A model generated the notes under the pieces. The model was not told where the DNA came from. It searched no databases and saw only the letters and a program-made list of their open reading frames with translations. 46,804 nucleotides of DNA from NCBI GenBank assembly GCA_017530365.1, contig JAFXMK010000029.1:1-46804 (forward strand), given 5' to 3'. The translations under genes were made by a program, and so were the position numbers. Positions within the stretch are counted from its first letter, which is position 1. Each line of letters opens with the position of its first letter. The DNA comes from Bacteroidales bacterium. GTDB lineage: Bacteria; Bacteroidota; Bacteroidia; Bacteroidales; F082. Below are positions 8,641-16,954 of this stretch, piece after piece.

Positions 8641-9383
8641 TGAGAGTACTCGGCATCATACCTGCCCGTTACGGCTCAACGCGTTTTCCCGGCAAGCCCT
8701 TGGCCATGATCGGGAAGAAGACGATGATCCACAGGACCTATGAGCAGGTCCAGAAATCGTTGTTGGATGACGTTGCAGTGGCCACTGACGACCAGCGCAT
8801 CTTCGACGAGGTGCTGGCTTTCGGAGGCAAGGCCGTGATGACCCGTTCCGACCACAAGAGCGGCACCGACCGCTGCCGTGAGGCATTTGACTTGTTGGGA
8901 GGAGACTATGATGCTGTGGTGAACATACAAGGCGACGAGCCGTTCATCGATCCTGAGATGATCGATCAGGTGACAGACCTCATCCGTCGCGATGACACTT
9001 GTCTCGCCACACTCGCAAAAAGAATAACAGATCCTTCTATGCTTGACAATCCCAATGTCGTCAAGGTAGTCTTTGATGGTCATGGCGATGCCTTGTATTT
9101 CAGCCGTCATCCACTGCCTTTTGTGAGAGGCTGCGAGCGCAATCAATGGATCGAGAAGGCGGATTATTTCCGACATATCGGCATCTATGCCTATAAGGCC
9201 GACACCCTCCGCGCCATCGCTTCCATGCCTATGGGCCGTCTTGAACAGGCCGAATCATTGGAACAGCTTCGATGGCTCGAAAAAGGCCTGCATATCCGTG
9301 TGGCGGTCACCCAGTGCGACGATTCAATCGCCATCGATACGCCACAAGACTTGTTGAACCTCCCTCAAGATATGCTTCGATGA
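8640..9383 (+). CDS. kdsB: 3-deoxy-manno-octulosonate cytidylyltransferase
   Basis: 247 residues, full length for KdsB. Activates Kdo as CMP-Kdo for attachment to lipid A, a step needed for LPS inner core synthesis in the cytoplasm. Motifs: the N-terminal nucleotide-binding loop IPARYGSTRFPGKPL, VATDD, the NIQGDEPFIDPEMI metal-binding segment, YFSRHPLPF, HIGIYAYKADTL and LEQAESLEQLRWLE. Coupled by 1-nt and 4-nt overlaps to the kinase upstream and the HU-SPOR gene downstream, so the three are very probably one mRNA. Confidence 0.96.
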   Translation: MRVLGIIPARYGSTRFPGKPLAMIGKKTMIHRTYEQVQKSLLDDVAVATDDQRIFDEVLAFGGKAVMTRSDHKSGTDRCREAFDLLGGDYDAVVNIQGDEPFIDPEMIDQVTDLIRRDDTCLATLAKRITDPSMLDNPNVVKVVFDGHGDALYFSRHPLPFVRGCERNQWIEKADYFRHIGIYAYKADTLRAIASMPMGRLEQAESLEQLRWLEKGLHIRVAVTQCDDSIAIDTPQDLLNLPQDMLR

Positions 9384-10510
9384 ACAGAATATACGATGCC
9401 ATAGCAGCCCTTCTTTATGATCACGATGCCGTGATCGTGCCCGGTTTGGGCGCTTTTTTACGTCATGACGAGGGGGCTAAGGTCAACGTCATCACTAACC
9501 AGTTTGAGAGACCTTCTTCCACCATCAGCTTCGATTCCCAGCAACGTGAGGAAAACGATTTGCTAGTCCATTATTTGGTGGCGCATGACAATATCAGTGA
9601 AGAAGATGCCCGACAGCAACTGGCGATGTTTGTCTCCGACTGTTACACCAAGCTCAAATCAGGTGAGGTGGTGACTTTCCCTGAGGTGGGCGCTATAGCT
9701 TTCAACGGCAATCAGGAACTGGTTTTTGAAGCGGTTGAAACTTCCAATTTCAACGCTGATGCCTTTGGCCTCAGTGACTTGAATCCACAACCCTTGTTTG
9801 GCGGCAGCCGACAAGATGACTGGAAGACTCGGGTGGCCGCCCAGATCAAAGATCAGAACACCCCCATGACTGTTGATGAGAAATCCGTCCATCAGGACAT
9901 GGGTGACGAGGATAACTATCGTAAGGGACGTTGGAAAAGGGTGTTGTCAGCCGCTTTTTGGGCGGTCCTGTGCGTCTTGGCCGTTGTGTGCATCCTCTAC
10001 TTTTTGGAGGTGATACATTTGGATATTCCTATCAAGCCAAAACCAGTGCCGCAAGTCGTTGTTGACGCACCTGAACCTGATTCGGCGATACTGGCTGAGA
10101 TGGTCTCCTACTATCATGAACCCGTGACAGCACCTATCGATGCGTGCGATACCATAGGGGTGATAGACACCATTGAGGTGATAGATACTATTCAAGTGAC
10201 AGAAACTGTCCAAGAGACAGTTCCCGACGTTGTTGTCAATCCTGTTGACGAAACTGTTGCCAAGGCCATTCTGCCATACGCGGAGCTGTTGCCTTATTCT
10301 GTCATTGCAGGCTGCTTCTCACAACAGGCCAACGCCGAGAACTATCTTACTCCAATTCAGGAGCAGGGATACCCGGGAGCCTTCCTCATGCAGAGGGGCT
10401 CGATGTATTATGTGTGTTTCGGCCAATACGCGACGATCGAGGAAGCTAAGACGGCCCTTGCCGATATCAAAGCCAATGCAAACAACAAAGCATGGATTCT
10501 GACCAAATAA
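9380..10510 (+). CDS. HU-like (CCDC81-type) domains plus membrane helix plus SPOR domain
   Basis: 376 residues. The N-terminal about 150 residues look like the paired bacterial HU-CCDC81 domains (IAALLYDHDAVIVPGLGAFL and the VVTFPEVGAIAF region). A single membrane helix follows at about residues 188-212, then an acidic proline-rich linker with repeated DTI(E/Q)V motifs. A C-terminal SPOR domain starts near residue 302 (LPYSVIAGCFSQQANAENYL). SPOR domains bind denuded peptidoglycan at division sites, so the protein probably links the cytoplasm to septal wall. ATG at 9380 overlaps the kdsB stop (ATGA); a longer frame upstream only reads through kdsB. Confidence 0.85.
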   Translation: MNRIYDAIAALLYDHDAVIVPGLGAFLRHDEGAKVNVITNQFERPSSTISFDSQQREENDLLVHYLVAHDNISEEDARQQLAMFVSDCYTKLKSGEVVTFPEVGAIAFNGNQELVFEAVETSNFNADAFGLSDLNPQPLFGGSRQDDWKTRVAAQIKDQNTPMTVDEKSVHQDMGDEDNYRKGRWKRVLSAAFWAVLCVLAVVCILYFLEVIHLDIPIKPKPVPQVVVDAPEPDSAILAEMVSYYHEPVTAPIDACDTIGVIDTIEVIDTIQVTETVQETVPDVVVNPVDETVAKAILPYAELLPYSVIAGCFSQQANAENYLTPIQEQGYPGAFLMQRGSMYYVCFGQYATIEEAKTALADIKANANNKAWILTK

Positions 10511-10517
10511 ACCCACC

Positions 10518-11207
10518 ATGAGCAAGAAAAACAAACTGCAGAAATTCGAGGAGAACAGGTCGTTCGACAACCTGTTCCAATACTCATACGAACGCATCAT
10601 GGAAGAGGGCTTCCCCTTGCAAGGAAAATGGCATTCCGACTTCTTCCATAACGACAACCCCATCGTGTTGGAACTCGGCTGCGGCAAGGGTGAATACACC
10701 GTTGGTCTTGCCAGAGCCCATCGCGACATCAACTATATCGGGGTTGACATCAAGGGTGCCCGTATGTGGCGCGGATTGACACAAGCCCGTGAAGAAGGGC
10801 TGACCAATGTGGCTTTCATCCGCACCCGCATTGACCAGATCGAACATTTCTTCGCTCCCGATGAAGTCAGCGAGATATGGGTCACCTTCCCCGATCCCCA
10901 TCCTGGCGAGGGTGAACGCAACGCCAGGCATCGGCTTACCTCACCCGAGTTTCTGGAACGCTACCGCAAAATCGTCCGACCCGACGGCATCCTGAACCTC
11001 AAGACCGATAGCCCCATCATGTATGAGTTCACGTTGCATGAGGTGATCGAGAAACAAGGTCTGCCTTTGCTGTATGCTACCAACGATCTTTATGCCAATG
11101 ACGATGAGTTGGAAGTCAAGACGATACGGACTTTCTATGAGCAGATGTGGCTCGATCAAGGGCTGACGATTAAGTATTTGAGATTTAAGATAAGAGATAA
11201 AAGATAA
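10518..11207 (+). CDS. trmB: tRNA (guanine(46)-N7)-methyltransferase
   Basis: 229 residues. Class I SAM-dependent methyltransferase that makes m7G46 in the tRNA variable loop. Visible are the SAM-binding motif I (VLELGCGKGEYTVGLA), NYIGVDIKGARMW, IWVTFPDPHPGEGERNARHRL (catalytic and tRNA-binding region) and the TDSPIMYEF segment. The last six residues (KIRDKR) and the TAA stop are encoded inside a heptamer repeat array, so the C-terminal end may be a repeat-derived tail. Confidence 0.95.
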   Translation: MSKKNKLQKFEENRSFDNLFQYSYERIMEEGFPLQGKWHSDFFHNDNPIVLELGCGKGEYTVGLARAHRDINYIGVDIKGARMWRGLTQAREEGLTNVAFIRTRIDQIEHFFAPDEVSEIWVTFPDPHPGEGERNARHRLTSPEFLERYRKIVRPDGILNLKTDSPIMYEFTLHEVIEKQGLPLLYATNDLYANDDELEVKTIRTFYEQMWLDQGLTIKYLRFKIRDKR

Positions 11208-11209
11208 AA
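11182..11209 (+). repeat. Heptamer array, GATTTAA then GATAAGA then GATAAAA twice
   Basis: Four exact 7-nt units spanning the trmB stop codon (11205-11207) and ending 3 nt before the next ATG. A partial unit, GTTATG, contains that start codon. Confidence 0.85.
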
Positions 11210-11212
11210 GTT

Positions 11213-12718
11213 ATGTTTACAGAAGACAAACAATTTTACATTGCGCATTGCGATAATGGACCGATCAACATGATCGGCAAGATGGCCAACCGTCATGGTT
11301 TGATTTGTGGCGCCACGGGTACGGGTAAGACCGTTACCTTGCAGGTCATCGCTGAATCGTTCAGCCAGGCTGGCGTTCCTTGTTTCATGGCCGATATGAA
11401 GGGCGACCTCTCCGGCATCAGCCAACCCGGTAAGATGAGCGGCTTCATCGAGAAACGTTGCCCGGAGTTCGGCATTGAGAACCCGCAGTTCAAGGGGATG
11501 CCGACGCGTTTCTTCGACGTGTTTGGGGAGCAGGGACATCCGCTGAGAGCCACCATTTCCGAGATGGGACCGCAGCTGCTGGCCCGCCTTCTCAACCTCA
11601 ATGAGACCCAGACGGGCGTCCTGAACATCGTGTTCAAGATTGCCGACGACCGTGGCTTGTTGCTGATCGACATGAAGGACCTCCGCTTGATGCTTGACTA
11701 CGTGGCCAAGAATGCCAGGGAGTTCACCACCACTTATGGCACCATCACTTCGATGAGCGTGGGTGCCATCCAACGTGCCTTGTTGGCCTTGGAGGCCGAG
11801 GGTGCCGACCAGTTCTTTGGCGAGCCTTCCTTCAACGTGTATGACTTTCTGCAGACCGAGCAGGGGCAGGGCATCATGAACGTGCTGGCTGCCGATAAGC
11901 TGATGATGAATCCGAAGCTCTATTCCACCTTCCTGCTGTGGCTTTTGAGTGAGCTCTACACCCAGCTGCCCGAGGTGGGCGACCTGGAGTTGCCCAAGCT
12001 GATCTTCTTCTTCGATGAGGCTCACATGCTCTTTAAGGACACATCGAAGGCTTTGGTTGATAAGATCGAGCAGGTCATCCGCCTGGTGCGTTCCAAGGGC
12101 GTGGGTGTGTATTTCATCACCCAGAGCCCTGACGACATCCCAGAGGCCATTGCCGGACAACTCGGCAACCGAGTGTTGCATGGACTGAGGGCTTATACCC
12201 CTAAGGAACAAAAGACGGTGAAGGCTGCTGCCCAAACTTTCCGCACCAACCCCAACTTCAATACCGAAGCAGCTATCCTTGAACTCGGCACAGGCGAGGC
12301 CTTGGTGTCGTTTCTTGACGAAAAAGGTGCTCCCAACATTGTAGAACGTGCCAAGATCCTGTTCCCCTTAAGCCAAATCGGCGCCATCTCTGACGAGCAG
12401 CGGGAGACCATCATCCGCCAGTCGCGCCTTTACGGCCAGTACGAAAAGACCTTCGACCGCGAGAGTGCCTACGAGATGCTAGTGGAGGAACAAAAGCAGG
12501 CTGAAAAACGCGCCCAAAAGGAGGCTGAAGAAGAGGAGAAACGCAAGGCCAAGGAAGCCAAGGAGAAAGAGAAAGCCAAGTCTTCCAAGTCATCGAGCAA
12601 GAAGAAATCGACAGGACGAAAGGCGATTGAAAAGACTATCAACACCACAGCGACGACCTTTGGACGTCAGCTCGGGAAGAGCATCTTCAGATCCATCTTG
12701 GGAGGAATCTTTAAGTAG
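11213..12718 (+). CDS. HerA-like ATPase (DUF853/YjgR family)
   Basis: 501 residues, the same length as E. coli YjgR. It has a FtsK/HerA-type ATPase fold with Walker A GATGTGKT at residues 33-40, a MKGDLSGISQPGK segment, Walker B FFFDEAHMLF near residue 267, and an arginine-finger-like RLVRSKGVGVYFITQSP motif. The C-terminal about 60 residues are a lysine- and glutamate-rich coiled region (EEEEKRKAKEAKEKEKAKSS) followed by a conserved RQLGKSIFRSILGG end. YjgR function is not settled. No NurA nuclease partner is nearby. Confidence 0.88.
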   Translation: MFTEDKQFYIAHCDNGPINMIGKMANRHGLICGATGTGKTVTLQVIAESFSQAGVPCFMADMKGDLSGISQPGKMSGFIEKRCPEFGIENPQFKGMPTRFFDVFGEQGHPLRATISEMGPQLLARLLNLNETQTGVLNIVFKIADDRGLLLIDMKDLRLMLDYVAKNAREFTTTYGTITSMSVGAIQRALLALEAEGADQFFGEPSFNVYDFLQTEQGQGIMNVLAADKLMMNPKLYSTFLLWLLSELYTQLPEVGDLELPKLIFFFDEAHMLFKDTSKALVDKIEQVIRLVRSKGVGVYFITQSPDDIPEAIAGQLGNRVLHGLRAYTPKEQKTVKAAAQTFRTNPNFNTEAAILELGTGEALVSFLDEKGAPNIVERAKILFPLSQIGAISDEQRETIIRQSRLYGQYEKTFDRESAYEMLVEEQKQAEKRAQKEAEEEEKRKAKEAKEKEKAKSSKSSSKKKSTGRKAIEKTINTTATTFGRQLGKSIFRSILGGIFK

Positions 12719-12752
12719 TGGAAAACTGAAAGTGGAAAGTTTTCCGTTTTCC
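12718..12752. repeat. Heptamer array folded on itself between convergent genes
   Basis: Units GTGGAAA, ACTGAAA, GTGGAAA followed by GTTTTCC twice. The last two are complementary to the GGAAAA-containing units, so the RNA can form a hairpin on either strand. It overlaps the stop of the HerA-like gene and ends 2 nt before the pcm stop, and probably acts as a bidirectional terminator. Confidence 0.7.
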
Positions 12753-12754
12753 AC

Positions 12755-13417
12755 TTAATCACTCGCAGTCCCTGTCAGCATCGGGACGAACGTAAAATCC
12801 CCGAACACCTCCTCGCGGAGCGTGCCATCGGGGTTTTTTGTGATGCGTCGCATCTTTTGGTGGCCAGGTTCTCCCTCGTCGATGGGGATGACCATGATGC
12901 CGTTTGGCTTGAGTTGTTGGATGAGTTTGGGTGGTAGTTGTGGAGCGCCGGCGGTGATGAGGATGCGGTCGAAAGGGGCGTAGGTGGGCAAACCCTCAAA
13001 GCCGTCGCCAAGGAAGGTCTTGATGCGATAGGGTAGTTGCTCAAGGATTTCTTTGGTGTGGAAATATAGGTTGCGTTGCCGTTCGATGGTATGTACCTTG
13101 GCGCCCATGGCAGCCAACACACAGGCCTGATAACCTGATCCTGTGCCTATCTCCAACACCTTCATTCCTCGTTCCACGATAAGCAGTTCTGTTTGTGAGG
13201 CCACCGTGGAAGGCTGGGAGATGGTCTGCCCTGATCCGATGGGGAAGGGTTGGTCGGAATAGGCGAACTCCACGAACGAGGAGTCGAGGAAGACGTGGCG
13301 AGGCACCTCGTTTAGGGCTGAGAGCACCCGTTCGTCCTTGAAGCCTTCATCGCGCAGCTGGTTGATGAGTTGCTGCCGCAAGCCCTTGTGCCGGTAATTG
13401 TCTTCCAAGATTTTCAT
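12755..13417 (-). CDS. pcm: Protein-L-isoaspartate O-methyltransferase
   Basis: 220 residues. Repairs isoaspartyl residues in aged proteins by SAM-dependent methylation. Motifs: QPFPIGSGQTISQPSTVA (the family signature), VLEIGTGSGYQACVLA (SAM motif I), DGFEGLPTYAPFDRILITAGAP and the C-terminal GIMVIPIDEGE. ATG at 13417 is used because a perfect TATCTTTG promoter box lies only 9 nt upstream; a longer in-frame start at 13540 would read through that promoter. It converges on the HerA-like gene. Confidence 0.95.
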   Translation of the reverse strand: MKILEDNYRHKGLRQQLINQLRDEGFKDERVLSALNEVPRHVFLDSSFVEFAYSDQPFPIGSGQTISQPSTVASQTELLIVERGMKVLEIGTGSGYQACVLAAMGAKVHTIERQRNLYFHTKEILEQLPYRIKTFLGDGFEGLPTYAPFDRILITAGAPQLPPKLIQQLKPNGIMVIPIDEGEPGHQKMRRITKNPDGTLREEVFGDFTFVPMLTGTASD

Positions 13418-13426
13418 TTTCGGATG

Positions 13427-13434
13427 CAAAGATA
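13427..13434 (-). promoter_or_regulatory. -7 box TATCTTTG for pcm
   Basis: Perfect TAnnTTTG, 9 nt upstream of the pcm ATG. The transcript should be almost leaderless. Confidence 0.75.
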
Positions 13435-13455
13435 TGCTTTTTCCAACAAAAAGAC

Positions 13456-13463
13456 TATCTTTG
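13456..13463 (+). promoter_or_regulatory. -7 box TATCTTTG for the Gfo/Idh oxidoreductase
   Basis: Perfect TAnnTTTG, 15 nt upstream of ATG 13479. It is divergent from the pcm promoter, with the two boxes 21 nt apart. Confidence 0.75.
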
Positions 13464-13478
13464 CCCAAATTTACCGAT

Positions 13479-14483
13479 ATGTTGAAAATAGGTGTTTTGG
13501 GAGCCGGCCATCTGGGCAAGATCCATATCAAATGCATCAAGCAGATCGACCGTTATGAGCTCGTCGGTTTTTATGATCCCGATGCCGCTACTGCCAAGGC
13601 GGTGGAGGCGGAGATGGGGGTCCGGTGTTTCGACACCTTGGAGGTCTTGATTGATGCGGTGGAGGTGGTGGACATCGTCACCCCAACGGTGCAGCATTTT
13701 GCCTGTGCCTCCAAGGCTTTGCAGCGCCGTCGACATGTCTTCATCGAGAAGCCTATCGTGGCGACGCCCGACGAGGCCGCCAAGTTGGTGAAACTGGCCG
13801 ATGAAGCCGGCGTTAAGGTACAGGTGGGTCATGTGGAGCGTTTCAATCCTGCGTTCATCGCCGCCGAGCCTTTCATCAAGGAACCCAAGTTCATCGAGGC
13901 ACATCGTCTGGCCCTCTTCAACCCCAGAGGGACGGATGTCCCAGTGGTACTTGACTTGATGGTGCACGATCTCGACATCCTTACCACCATCATCGACTCG
14001 CCCGTCACCAGTGTCAGCGCCTGTGGCGTGGCCATTGTCAGCCCTACTCCCGACATCACCAACGCACGCATCGAGTTCGAAAACGGCTCGGTGGCCAATC
14101 TTACCGCCAGCCGTATCTCGCTCAAGAATATGCGCAAGACTCGCATCTTCCAAAAAGATGCCTATATCACCGTGGACTTCCTGGAAAAGAAGTCGGAGAT
14201 CGCCCGTATCCACGACCACGAGACTTCGGGTTATCCTTACTCTTTGACTCTTGATTTGGCGGATGGCGAAACCCGACAAATCACGCTTGAGAAGTTGGAA
14301 ATACAGCCGCTCAACGCTATTCAGAAGGAATTGGAGAGTTTCTATGATAGCATTATCCACAACACTACGCCCGTGGTTTCCATCCAAGACGGGGTGAAGG
14401 TGCTTAATTTGGCGTATGAGATTTTGAAGAAGGAAGAAGAAAGGAGTAAGAAGCAAGAAAACCTACCTAGTGGAAATAAATAA
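13479..14483 (+). CDS. Gfo/Idh/MocA family NAD(P)-dependent oxidoreductase
   Basis: 334 residues. N-terminal Rossmann fold with GAGHLG at residues 8-13, the catalytic EKP at 90-92 (VFIEKPIV), QVGHVERFNP and the DLMVHDLD active-site motif near 159-166. The family oxidises or reduces sugars and related compounds; the substrate here is unknown. Neighbouring polysaccharide genes make a nucleotide-sugar or sugar role plausible but unproven. The last 20 or so residues are highly charged and partly encoded by a heptamer array, so this tail is probably not part of the fold. Confidence 0.88.
   Translation: MLKIGVLGAGHLGKIHIKCIKQIDRYELVGFYDPDAATAKAVEAEMGVRCFDTLEVLIDAVEVVDIVTPTVQHFACASKALQRRRHVFIEKPIVATPDEAAKLVKLADEAGVKVQVGHVERFNPAFIAAEPFIKEPKFIEAHRLALFNPRGTDVPVVLDLMVHDLDILTTIIDSPVTSVSACGVAIVSPTPDITNARIEFENGSVANLTASRISLKNMRKTRIFQKDAYITVDFLEKKSEIARIHDHETSGYPYSLTLDLADGETRQITLEKLEIQPLNAIQKELESFYDSIIHNTTPVVSIQDGVKVLNLAYEILKKEEERSKKQENLPSGNK
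14432..14459 (+). repeat. Heptamer array inside the 3' end of a coding region
   Basis: Units GGAAGAA, GAAAGGA, GTAAGAA, GCAAGAA occupy codons near the C-terminus of the oxidoreductase gene, 24 nt before its stop. The purine-rich words resemble the array at 7955-7989. Confidence 0.6.
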
Positions 14484-14532
14484 TTCGGGCAATATTTAGA
14501 GGATATTAAGCGTTACATAACAAAACAATTAT

Positions 14533-15462
14533 ATGATGAGGAGATTTACCGTTTTTTCCTTGATTGCTGTAACATTTTTCGCTGTTTTACTACCATCATG
14601 CAAGAAGTTCGAAGGGCCGCAATCGGTGCCTGCTTATATTCGTATCGATTCATTGGGTTTAAACTGCGATTACTACACCTACGGTGCCAACACCCATGCC
14701 TTTGTCGATGCCTGGGTCTATATTGACGACAACGTCGTGGGATGTTTTGAGCTGCCTGCCATGATTCCTGTTCTGAAGGAAGGCTCGCACAAGGTTGCTG
14801 TGTATCCGGGTATCGCCCGTGACGGCATCAAAGACCTTAGGGCACCGTATCCTTTCATGGTACCGGTGGAATATCCTAGCGTCAACTTGGTGAAGGACAG
14901 TGTTGTGCGCCTGTTTCCTGTCTTCAATTACTATCCCAACGGTGACAACCTGCATGTGCGTTGGTTGGAGGACTTCGATGGCGGTTCGATCTCCATCCAA
15001 GCTACTTCCCAAAGCGACACCAGCATCCTTCGTGTTGGAGGCCCTTTGGCTTGGCATGACCCTGAGGGCGTTCACTCCACCTATTCTGGGAAAGTAGTAC
15101 TGACTTCTGATACGACACAGTTCTGCATTGCCACCAACGAGGAGTTCACCGACCTGCCCACAAAAGGTTCGGCCTGCCTGCTGGAGATGGATTACAAATG
15201 CTCTGATACTTGCGCTGTCGGATTGTTTTATATGCAAAACTTCACGGTTAACCAGCTGCAGATACTCCGCCTTCGTCCTACAGGAACGTCGGGAGAGGAA
15301 CCTGAATGCTGGAACAAGATCTATATCAACCTAGGTCCGTATCTGGTTGACAACGAAGATTCGGATTATTTCAAGCTATATATATCCTCTTGGTATAACC
15401 GTAATGACGGTCCCCAGTATTTTTATTATGACAATTTGAAGATAATCTATCGCGACAGATGA
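14533..15462 (+). CDS. Exported lipoprotein of unknown function
   Basis: 309 residues. A lipoprotein signal peptide ends at the lipobox LLPSC, with C23 as the lipidated residue. The mature part is rich in aromatic and beta-strand-forming residues (VPAYIRIDSLGLNCDYY, YFKLYISSWYNRND, YFYYDNLKIIY), consistent with beta-sandwich domains. No enzymatic motif was seen. It overlaps the next gene, a polyprenyl glycosylphosphotransferase, by 4 nt (ATGA). That suggests a shared surface-polysaccharide or envelope role, but this is inference from context only. Confidence 0.8.
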   Translation: MMRRFTVFSLIAVTFFAVLLPSCKKFEGPQSVPAYIRIDSLGLNCDYYTYGANTHAFVDAWVYIDDNVVGCFELPAMIPVLKEGSHKVAVYPGIARDGIKDLRAPYPFMVPVEYPSVNLVKDSVVRLFPVFNYYPNGDNLHVRWLEDFDGGSISIQATSQSDTSILRVGGPLAWHDPEGVHSTYSGKVVLTSDTTQFCIATNEEFTDLPTKGSACLLEMDYKCSDTCAVGLFYMQNFTVNQLQILRLRPTGTSGEEPECWNKIYINLGPYLVDNEDSDYFKLYISSWYNRNDGPQYFYYDNLKIIYRDR

Positions 15463-16886
15463 AACAAAAACGCAAACTGCCTTTCCTGTACGGCATTATT
15501 GACTGGCTGCTTTCTGTCATAGCTTGGACGCTGTTCTACTATTTCCGGAAGACTTACGAGATTCCTGGTGCCAATATGTGGCAACGTTTCGGTGTTGAGT
15601 TCCACGACAAGAGTTTTTGGTTCGCTGTCGCCGTTATTCCAGTTTGCTGGGTGATTTTATATGGTATCACAGGTGCCTATCAGAGCGTGTATTCCAAATC
15701 GCGCTTGAAAGAGCTGACTCAGACTTTCTTCATCACGCTGTTGGGTGTGACGGTATTGTTCTTTGTGGCGATTCTCGATGACCAGATCCTTACCTACAAG
15801 ATGTACTACCAGTCGTTCATCACGCTGTTCGCCCTTCAGTTTGGCTTAATATATATTGGCCGACTGGTCATCACGAGTGTGGTGAAGCGACGCATCAAGT
15901 CGGGTAAGATTTGGTTCAACACCTTGATCGTGGGAAGCAACGACAATGCCATCAAGTTGTACAACGAAATTGCGGAGCCACAGAAACCCACTGGCCAGCG
16001 TTTTGTGGGTTTTGTCAATGTGTATGACAAGCCGTCGTACGGGTTGAGTGAGTACCTGCCGCATCTGGGCTCGGTGAACGACTTGGTGGAGATCGTAAAG
16101 CAGTATAATGTAGAGGAGGTGATCATTGCCATTGAGCGTTCCGAGAAGGATTGCATGAATGCTATCATGCCTGTGATTAACCAGACGGAGGCCGAAGTGG
16201 AGATCATCCCTGAGATGCAGGATCTGGTCTTTGGCAACGTAAGGCAGTCGGCTATCTGGCGCACGCCGTTAGTACAAGTCAGTCCTGATCTGATGCCGAT
16301 CTGGCAGCGTGTCATCAAGCGCTTGTTCGACATCGTAGTGTCCATCATCGTGCTGATTGTGCTGTCACCGGTATATCTCATCACTGCCATCATCGTCAAG
16401 GCCACCTCTCCGGGACCTGTGTTTTATGTCCAGGAACGTATCGGGAAGAACGGCAGGCCTTTCAAGATGGCCAAATTCCGCAGCATGCGTGTTGACGCTG
16501 AAGCAAATTGCACGCCACAACTTTCAAGTGACGACGATCCCCGTATCACCAAGTTCGGTAAGTTCATGCGTAAGGTGCGTCTCGACGAGATTCCCCAGTT
16601 CTGGACGGTGCTGAAGGGCGACATGTCCATCGTGGGCTATCGTCCCGAGCGCAAGTACTACATAGACCAGATTGTGGAGCGTGCTCCGTATTACAACATG
16701 CTGTTGTTGGTGAAGCCAGGCATCACCAGCTGGGGTGAAGTGAAGTTCGGTTATGCTGAGAATGTGGATGAGATGATCGAACGCCTGAAGTACGACATCC
16801 TCTACATTGAGAATGTAAGCATCAGCCTGGATCTTAAGATCTTGATTTACACAGTCCTCATCGTCATCCAAGGGAGAGGGAAGTGA
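15459..16886 (+). CDS. Exopolysaccharide polyprenyl glycosylphosphotransferase
   Basis: 475 residues. Transfers a sugar-1-phosphate from a nucleotide sugar to undecaprenyl phosphate, the first membrane step of surface polysaccharide synthesis. Four N-terminal membrane helices lead to a CoA-binding-like Rossmann domain (NTLIVGSNDNAIKLYNEI). A fifth helix (RLFDIVVSIIVLIVLSPVY) precedes the bacterial sugar transferase domain with ERIGKNGRPFKMAKFRSM, VRLDEIPQFWTVLKGDMS and VGYRPER. This is the WcaJ/WbaP layout. The sugar cannot be predicted. No glycan cluster follows it. Confidence 0.93.
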   Translation: MKQKRKLPFLYGIIDWLLSVIAWTLFYYFRKTYEIPGANMWQRFGVEFHDKSFWFAVAVIPVCWVILYGITGAYQSVYSKSRLKELTQTFFITLLGVTVLFFVAILDDQILTYKMYYQSFITLFALQFGLIYIGRLVITSVVKRRIKSGKIWFNTLIVGSNDNAIKLYNEIAEPQKPTGQRFVGFVNVYDKPSYGLSEYLPHLGSVNDLVEIVKQYNVEEVIIAIERSEKDCMNAIMPVINQTEAEVEIIPEMQDLVFGNVRQSAIWRTPLVQVSPDLMPIWQRVIKRLFDIVVSIIVLIVLSPVYLITAIIVKATSPGPVFYVQERIGKNGRPFKMAKFRSMRVDAEANCTPQLSSDDDPRITKFGKFMRKVRLDEIPQFWTVLKGDMSIVGYRPERKYYIDQIVERAPYYNMLLLVKPGITSWGEVKFGYAENVDEMIERLKYDILYIENVSISLDLKILIYTVLIVIQGRGK

Positions 16887-16909
16887 GAGGTGAGAGGTGA
16901 GAGGTGCTG
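16882..16909 (+). repeat. Heptamer array AGTGAGA, GGTGAGA twice, GGTGCTG
   Basis: Four 7-nt units that include the glycosylphosphotransferase stop (TGA at 16884-16886). It faces a second array on the other strand 17 nt away. Confidence 0.75.
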
Positions 16910-16926
16910 CTATCAAACAGGAAAAC

Positions 16927-16954
16927 CTCTAACCTTTAACCTTTAACCTCTAAC
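16927..16954 (-). repeat. Heptamer array GTTAGAG, GTTAAAG twice, GTTAGAG (minus-strand sense)
   Basis: Four exact units immediately after the TAG stop of the DUF4294 gene. Its CCTCT ends are complementary to the AGAGG of the opposing array, so the two may pair as a bidirectional terminator. Confidence 0.85.

Noticed and set aside
11156-12235. Long minus-strand open frame opposite the HerA-like gene
   Set aside because: Shadow of a coding strand with a recognisable ATPase; no motif or ribosome-binding site of its own.
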